DNA of 64,000 nucleotides from Blattabacterium cuenoti. Lineage in GTDB: Bacteria > Bacteroidota > Bacteroidia > Flavobacteriales > Blattabacteriaceae. The stretch is taken from assembly GCF_014251735.1 (NCBI RefSeq), contig NZ_CP059197.1, positions 124,001 to 188,000 of the forward strand. The letters are read 5' to 3'. Below are positions 58,634-64,000 of this stretch, piece by piece (the first letter of the stretch is position 1; every line of letters starts with the position of its first letter). Under the pieces are notes generated by a model, which was not told where the DNA came from, ran no database searches, and saw nothing but the letters and a program-made list of their open reading frames with translations. The position numbers were made by a program, and so were the translations under genes.

Positions 58634-61222
58634 ATGAAATTTATTATGCTTGTTCCATCCACATTAAAAATATACAACGCTTCAGCAGGTTCTGGAAAAA
58701 CTTTTTTTTTGGTAAAAAATTACCTGTATATTATATTAAAAAGTACTCATCCTGAAGAATTTAAACGTATATTGGCGATAACTTTTACCAATAAAGCTTC
58801 TGAAGAAATAAAAAAAAGAATATTACAATGTATAAAAGAATTTTCTAATCAAAAAATTAGAAAGGAATATTATTTTTTATTCGATGATCTTATCAAAGAT
58901 TTGAAATTAACAAAATATCAACTATTTGAACGTGCTAAAAATATTTTATATGCAATTTTGGATGATTTTTCTTCTTTTTCTATAAGCACTATAGACAAAT
59001 TCACTTATCGTGCTATTCGATCTTTTCTTTACTACAAGAATAATATCCATTTAGAAATGGATACAAACAGATTTTTATGGGAGCTTGTAGAGAATCGGTT
59101 AACCAATTCAGAAATATGTTCGCCTCTTTTGGTACAATTTTCTTTGGAAAAATTAAAAGAAGGAAAAAATTGGGACATCAGCAAAGAAATATTTAAAATT
59201 GCTCTCCTTATAGTGGAAGAGAATAGTTTTTTTCCTATGAAAAAAATTAAAATGCATTCTTTGGATAATTATAATTGGATCACCTTAAAGAAGACTTTGT
59301 TAAATAGAACTCAAGAATTTGAAAAAAAGTGTAAAAAACAAGGCGATAAATTTTTTGAATTTTTAAAAAAAAATTCTATTCAAAAACATTCCTTCCTTTA
59401 TTTAGACTTCCCAAAATTTTTTCAAAAATTCTGTATGGGAGATATTTTTCTAAATCCTTTCATTAATAATCAACGTCTTGAAAAAAATATTTCAATAGGA
59501 GCATTCTATAAAAAAAACACAGATGTCGATCAAAAAAATATAATAGATAAAAATAAAGAAGAAATACTTTTTTTATATCAAGAAGCTAAATTATTATATA
59601 AAAAGAATATTTCATCCTATTTATTAGATAAATTTTTTTTAAAAAACTTAAGTATTTTATCCATAATACATGAAATAGAAAAAGAATATCAATCCTTAAA
59701 AGAAGAGAAAAAAATTCTTTTAAATGCTGAATTAAATCAAATTCTTTATGAAAGAATTCTTCAAGATCCCTTTCCACACATTTATGAAAAAAAGGGGATA
59801 CAATATAAACATTATTTAATAGATGAATTTCAAGATATTTCCATTCTACAATGGGAAAATATTCGAATTTTAGTTGAAAATGCTTTATCGGAAAATGGCT
59901 CAGCCATGATAGTAGGAGATCCGAAACAATCGATATATGGTTGGAGAGGTGGAGATGCAAAGACATTTCTTCATCTCATTCATTGTTCCTCTAAATATTA
60001 CCATAAAGAAGTAGCCTCCATAGAGACTAATTTTCGTAGCTTTGAAGAAATTGTCAAATTTAATAATTCCCTTTATCAATCAGCATCTAAATTTTTTCAT
60101 GATCCTATATACCAAGATATATATAAGAAATCTACACAAAAAATATTAAAAAAACCTGGAGGATATGTAGAATTGAATTTTTTTCGCATAGAAAAAAAAA
60201 ATTATCAACAATATGTTTATAATAAAATCAAAGAAAAAATTAAAAAATTAATTAGACAAAAGTATAAATTCTCGGATATAGCGATTTTGGTTAGAAGTAA
60301 TGAAGAAGGTAATTTTTTGTCTGAAAAACTTATGGAAGATGGATATCTTGTAAATACTTCCGTTTCTCTTCTTATAAAAAATCATTTAGAAATAGAAATC
60401 ATTATACAATTTTTTTATGTTCTTTTCAAACCGTATTCTTACGAAAAGAGAGCTACTTTAATTTTATGGCTATTGAAAAATAAATTAATTCGCACTCAAA
60501 AAAAAGATCATGATTTTATAATAGAGACTGTTTTTTTACCATTTGATCTTTTCCTAAAGAGAATTTCTTACAAATATTCATTAGATTTCAATAATCTATT
60601 AGATAATCCATCTCTATACAATAGAGCAGAAAATATAATTTCTGGATTTGGATTATTAAACCAATACAATGCTGCTTCTATCTGTTCTTTTTTAGATTTT
60701 GTTCATAGATCTATGAAAATTGTAGGAAATTCTATTGGAGATTTTTTAGAATATTGGGAATCCAAAAAAGAAAAAGAAAGTATCACTCTTTCTGAAAAGA
60801 TAGATGCCATTCGCATTATGACTATTCACAAGTCTAAAGGGTTGCAATTTCCTGTAGTTATTCTACCCTTCGCCGATTGGAATGCAATTTCAAAAAAAAA
60901 GGAAGGAACATGGATAGATATCAGTCCTCATTTATATCATGGATGGGAAACTCTATACTTAGATATAGAACCGTATTTTAAATATATAGAGGATAATTTT
61001 CTCATAAAAATTTATGAAGATAATCTATCCAAGAAAAGATTTGATAATCTGAATTTATTATATGTAGCTACGACACGTCCCATTGAACAACTTATTATTT
61101 TTTCTAGACATGGAAATGATAAATCTGTTTCATTTTACCTTAAAAAATTTCTTCATGAAAAGAAATTATGGAATGAAAACATATTTCAGTATTCTTTTGG
61201 AATAGAAAGAATTCTTCAATGA
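58634..61222 (+). CDS. UvrD/RecB-type helicase, shortened at the C-terminus
   Basis: An 862-residue superfamily 1 helicase of the RecB/AddA group. All motor motifs are seen: I NASAGSGKTFF (about 16-26), II YLIDEFQD, III GDPKQSIYGWRGGD, IV ETNFRS, V MTIHKSKGLQFPVVILPF and VI NLLYVATTRP. Bacteroidetes relatives run to about 1050 residues with a further C-terminal domain; here the protein stops about 50 residues after motif VI and the convergent lipA begins eight bases later. No nuclease partner (AddB-like) is nearby. It may act as a helicase only. The ATG at 58646 is an alternative start. Confidence 0.88.
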   Translation: MKFIMLVPSTLKIYNASAGSGKTFFLVKNYLYIILKSTHPEEFKRILAITFTNKASEEIKKRILQCIKEFSNQKIRKEYYFLFDDLIKDLKLTKYQLFERAKNILYAILDDFSSFSISTIDKFTYRAIRSFLYYKNNIHLEMDTNRFLWELVENRLTNSEICSPLLVQFSLEKLKEGKNWDISKEIFKIALLIVEENSFFPMKKIKMHSLDNYNWITLKKTLLNRTQEFEKKCKKQGDKFFEFLKKNSIQKHSFLYLDFPKFFQKFCMGDIFLNPFINNQRLEKNISIGAFYKKNTDVDQKNIIDKNKEEILFLYQEAKLLYKKNISSYLLDKFFLKNLSILSIIHEIEKEYQSLKEEKKILLNAELNQILYERILQDPFPHIYEKKGIQYKHYLIDEFQDISILQWENIRILVENALSENGSAMIVGDPKQSIYGWRGGDAKTFLHLIHCSSKYYHKEVASIETNFRSFEEIVKFNNSLYQSASKFFHDPIYQDIYKKSTQKILKKPGGYVELNFFRIEKKNYQQYVYNKIKEKIKKLIRQKYKFSDIAILVRSNEEGNFLSEKLMEDGYLVNTSVSLLIKNHLEIEIIIQFFYVLFKPYSYEKRATLILWLLKNKLIRTQKKDHDFIIETVFLPFDLFLKRISYKYSLDFNNLLDNPSLYNRAENIISGFGLLNQYNAASICSFLDFVHRSMKIVGNSIGDFLEYWESKKEKESITLSEKIDAIRIMTIHKSKGLQFPVVILPFADWNAISKKKEGTWIDISPHLYHGWETLYLDIEPYFKYIEDNFLIKIYEDNLSKKRFDNLNLLYVATTRPIEQLIIFSRHGNDKSVSFYLKKFLHEKKLWNENIFQYSFGIERILQ

Positions 61223-61229
61223 TATATTT

Positions 61230-62084
61230 TTATTTTACATGTTTTTCTGCATGATAAGAAGAACGAACTAATGGTCCACTTTCTACATATTTAAATCCCA
61301 TTTTTAATCCAATTTCTTTCAATTCTTGAAATTTATCCGGATCAACAAAAAAACGAACTGGAAAGTGTTTTAAAGAAGGTTGCAAATATTGTCCTATAGT
61401 TAGGATATCTACTTGAGAATTTTTAATATCTTTCATAGTTTCTAATATTTCTTCTTCTTTTTCTCCAAGACCCAACATGATTCCCGTTTTTGTACGAATA
61501 TTTTTATTTTTTTCCTTAATATATTGTAGAACTTCAAGACTTCGATCGTATTTAGCTTGAACACGAATTTGTTTTGTTAATCTAGGAACGGTTTCTAAGT
61601 TATGAGAAATAACTTCCGGATGGATATCTATAATTTGATTTATTATTTTTTTATTTCCTTTAAAATCAGGAATTAAAGTTTCTATAGTAATATCTGGATT
61701 CATATATCGGGTCATTTGTACAGTTTTTACCCATATAGAAGACCCCATATCTTTTAGATCATCTCTATTTACAGAAGTAATAACAGCATGTTTAATTTTC
61801 AATATTTTAATAGATCTAGCTACTTTTTCTGGTTCTTGCCAATCGACATTTTCAGGACGTCCTGTTTTTACTCCACAAAACTTACAAGATCTTGTACAAA
61901 TATTTCCCAATATCATGAAAGTAGCTACTCCTTTTCCCCAACATTCTCCTATATTAGGACAACTTCCACTTTGACATATCGTATTTAATTTATGTAATGA
62001 AACCAATTTTTGTAATTCCTTATAATTTTTTCCTATTGGAATTCTCACTCTTATCCAATTAGGTTTTTTTTGAATGAAGTTCAT
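61230..62084 (-). CDS. lipA: Lipoyl synthase
   Basis: A 284-residue radical SAM enzyme inserting sulfur into octanoyl groups on carrier proteins. Both iron-sulfur clusters are encoded: the auxiliary set CQSGSCPNIGECW and the radical SAM set CTRSCKFC, plus the C-terminal RSSYHA motif. Length is normal. It implies lipoylated dehydrogenase complexes in the cell. It is divergent from the Nif3 gene. Confidence 0.97.
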   Translation of the reverse strand: MNFIQKKPNWIRVRIPIGKNYKELQKLVSLHKLNTICQSGSCPNIGECWGKGVATFMILGNICTRSCKFCGVKTGRPENVDWQEPEKVARSIKILKIKHAVITSVNRDDLKDMGSSIWVKTVQMTRYMNPDITIETLIPDFKGNKKIINQIIDIHPEVISHNLETVPRLTKQIRVQAKYDRSLEVLQYIKEKNKNIRTKTGIMLGLGEKEEEILETMKDIKNSQVDILTIGQYLQPSLKHFPVRFFVDPDKFQELKEIGLKMGFKYVESGPLVRSSYHAEKHVK

Positions 62085-62192
62085 GATAATTTTTTTATGA
62101 AAAGGATTCTATTTGTTAAAAAACAAAAATGTAATTTTATGCACTTATTCTCCTAGTTATTTACTCAAAGATAATAAAATCAATTTTTTTTA

Positions 62193-62200
62193 TAAATTTG
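62193..62200 (+). promoter_or_regulatory. Candidate -7 element for the Nif3 gene
   Basis: TAAATTTG matches TAnnTTTG, 22 bases before the preferred ATG at 62222. Its presence argues against the in-frame TTG at 62198, which overlaps it. Confidence 0.35.
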
Positions 62201-62221
62201 TTTCTATTTGGTATTTTTTTT

Positions 62222-63325
62222 ATGGAAGTATTAGTAAGAGATATTGCTAAAAAGTTGGAAGATTTAGCTCCTATAGAATATGCAGAGTCCTATGACAATA
62301 TAGGATTAATGGTTGGTTCATATGATCAAAAAGTAAAAAAAATATTGATAACTTTGGATCTGACGGAAGAAGTTTTTGCAGAGTCTTTAAATAAAAAATG
62401 TAATCTTATAATATCCTTTCATCCTGTTATTTTTAAACCCATAAAAAGCTTAACTGGAGATTCTTTTTCAGAGAGAGTTTTAATTTCTGCATTAAAAAAT
62501 GATGTATCTATTTATGTTATTCACACTAATTTAGACTTGATATGGGAGGGTACTCATTCTTATATATCTAAACTTTTACAATTAACTAGAGAAAAAGTAC
62601 TTTTTCCTAAGATAGGATCTATAAAAAAATTAACTACTTATGTCCCAATTAATTACTCTGATAAAGTGAGAAGTTCTTTATTTGAGGCTGGAGCTGGAAA
62701 TATTTCCAATTATAGTCATTGTAGTTATAATTTTGATGGATTAGGAAGTTTTATGGGGAACGAAAAAACAAAACCTTTTTTCGGAAAAAAAGAATGTTTT
62801 CATATGGAAAAAGAAACTTGTATTAATGTCGTTTTTCCATCTCATAAATGGAATATAATTAAAGATGCACTTTTTAAAAGTCATCCTTATGAAGAAGTCG
62901 CTTACGAGATTTATAATATTGAAAATATCAATCCATATCTAGGAATAGGAATAATCGGATATTTCCTAGAGGATATGAATGAATATGATTTTCTTTCTTA
63001 TTTAAAAAATAAGATGAATTTATCCTGTATTAGACATTCTCCACTTACAGGAAAAAAAATTCGAAAAGTCACGATGATAGCAGGTTCGGGTCGCTTTGGA
63101 ATTGAAAAGGCGATAAAGGAAAAATCCGATGTTTTCATATCTTCAGATTTCAAATATCATGATTTTTTCAAATCGGAAAAAAAAATTTTGATTGTAGATG
63201 TAGGGCATTATGAATTAGAAAAGAGCACTAAAAATTTATTGAAATCTTTTTTGGATAAAAATTTTATTCATATTCCTGTTTATGAATCAGAAATTCAGAC
63301 AAATCCAGTTAAATATTTTTATTGA
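62222..63325 (+). CDS. Nif3-like dinuclear metal centre protein
   Basis: A 367-residue NIF3/YbgI-family protein, long form with a central inserted domain. Seen: LEDLAPIEYAESYDNIGLMVG, LIISFHPVIFKPIKSLTGD and VIHTNLDL (metal His and Asp), and C-terminal GSGRFGIEKAIKEKSDVFISSDFKYHDFF with IVDVGHYELEKS. The family forms hexamers with a di-metal site; a GTP-cyclohydrolase-like role was proposed, but the true reaction is uncertain. In Bacteroidetes it neighbours a zinc-ribbon coiled-coil gene, as here. Confidence 0.93.
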   Translation: MEVLVRDIAKKLEDLAPIEYAESYDNIGLMVGSYDQKVKKILITLDLTEEVFAESLNKKCNLIISFHPVIFKPIKSLTGDSFSERVLISALKNDVSIYVIHTNLDLIWEGTHSYISKLLQLTREKVLFPKIGSIKKLTTYVPINYSDKVRSSLFEAGAGNISNYSHCSYNFDGLGSFMGNEKTKPFFGKKECFHMEKETCINVVFPSHKWNIIKDALFKSHPYEEVAYEIYNIENINPYLGIGIIGYFLEDMNEYDFLSYLKNKMNLSCIRHSPLTGKKIRKVTMIAGSGRFGIEKAIKEKSDVFISSDFKYHDFFKSEKKILIVDVGHYELEKSTKNLLKSFLDKNFIHIPVYESEIQTNPVKYFY

Positions 63326-63333
63326 AAAATATT

Positions 63334-64000
63334 ATGGGAAATAAAATACAAGAAGTGGTTACCGTAGTAGATAAATTACGGGTGTTATATAATCTTCAAT
63401 TAATAGATTCTCGTATAGATGAAATACAAAATTTCCGTATAAATATACCTATAGAACTTAGTAGTTTGGAAGAAGAACTAGATCAAATGAAAAAAAAATT
63501 GGAACATCTTCAGGAAGACATTCTTTCTCTCAAACAGAATCTTGATAAAAGAAATAAAGAGGTTAAATCTTCAGAGATTTTGATAAAAAAATACGAAAAA
63601 CAAAAAGATAATGTAAGAAACAACAAAGAATTATATGCTCTTGATAAAGAAATTGATTATCAAAAATTAGAAATTCAATTATCTAAAAAAAGAATTCAAG
63701 AAATTAATCTGAACATTCAGAAAAATAAAGAAATATTAGAAAAAAAAGAAGAAGTTTTTAAAAATAAAAAAGAACATCTTTTTCATAAAAAAAAAGAATT
63801 AAATCAGATTCTTTTAGAGAATGAAAAAGAGGAAAAAATTTTACTAGAAAAATCTAATTTTTTTTCTAAAAAAGTAGATAATAATTTATTAAAAACTTAT
63901 CAAAAAATAAGAAATGGAGTGAAAAATGGAGTAGCTGTAGCTCCAGTACAAAGAGGGGCACCATTAGGTTCTTATCTTGCTATTACGCCTCAGAAATATT
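63334..64000 (+). CDS. Coiled-coil zinc-ribbon-family protein, C-terminus cut by window edge
   Basis: The ATG at 63334 opens a frame to the edge (222 codons). It starts VVDKLRVLYNLQLIDSRIDEI, then an almost unbroken, Lys/Glu-rich coiled coil (about 40-190), then the start of the C-terminal domain at VAVAPVQRGAPLGSYLAITPQ. Relatives in many bacteria carry CxxC pairs in this domain; the first pair position here reads APLGSYL without Cys. I recall the same in other Bacteroidetes, so the name zinc ribbon may not be literal. Function unknown; pairing with Nif3 is conserved. Confidence 0.85.
   Translation, partial: MGNKIQEVVTVVDKLRVLYNLQLIDSRIDEIQNFRINIPIELSSLEEELDQMKKKLEHLQEDILSLKQNLDKRNKEVKSSEILIKKYEKQKDNVRNNKELYALDKEIDYQKLEIQLSKKRIQEINLNIQKNKEILEKKEEVFKNKKEHLFHKKKELNQILLENEKEEKILLEKSNFFSKKVDNNLLKTYQKIRNGVKNGVAVAPVQRGAPLGSYLAITPQKY

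Overview
The window is very AT-rich, gene-dense, free of mobile elements, and reads as part of the reduced chromosome of a Flavobacteriales insect endosymbiont. The best match is Blattabacterium, the cockroach symbiont. Three things support this: Bacteroidetes-only families and gene orders (rpmB-rpmG-DUF4295-ftsY, rpmF-accB-accC, TamL, DUF4293, a zinc-ribbon coiled-coil gene beside Nif3), a fused UreAB plus UreC urease, and retained amino-acid and nucleotide pathways in a shrunken genome. The assignment is an inference from gene content; no database was searched.

Layout. 1-10.9 kb: information processing and envelope genes. These are htpG (cut by the window edge), ftsY with three small ribosome-associated genes, yebC, RNase P RNA, tRNA-Ser, rmuC, an initiator-like tRNA-Met, rho, DUF4293, prfA, and accC-accB-rpmF. 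11-16 kb: proS; a divergent pyrimidine pair made of a class 1A dihydroorotate dehydrogenase and a fused UMP synthase; marC; and a frameshifted rnpA. 16-22.4 kb: fbp, plsC, rnhA, an rRNA/tRNA methyltransferase, a dCMP deaminase preceded by a perfect 68-bp duplication of its own 5' end, tRNA-Leu and urease. 22.8-27.5 kb: thrA-thrB-thrC. 27.5-39 kb: thyA, prs, rplY, tadA, dedA, a 39-residue membrane protein, aroB, gyrA, a tail-specific protease, surE and ruvB. 39-54.2 kb: an uninterrupted eleven-gene purine cluster, purA-B-L-E-C-F-M-N-H-D-guaA. 54.2-64 kb: accD, fba, tamL, a shortened RecB/AddA-like helicase, lipA, Nif3 and a zinc-ribbon-family protein running off the edge.

How it fits together. 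Prs makes PRPP for PurF and for the OPRT half of UMP synthase. PyrD, UMP synthase, dCMP deaminase and ThyA supply UMP and dTMP. The purine cluster supplies AMP and GMP, apart from purK and guaB, which are not in the window. Urease releases ammonia from host urea, consistent with the nitrogen-recycling role known for cockroach symbionts. ThrABC and AroB point to provision of essential amino acids.

The most notable observations are: rnpA split by a homopolymer of ten A; the 68-bp tandem copy at the dCMP deaminase start; a eukaryote-like UMP synthase next to a class 1A PyrD; purF and purM in one frame separated by a single TGA; and a possible structured RNA upstream of marC. I saw no CRISPR array, insertion sequence, prophage or defence cluster.
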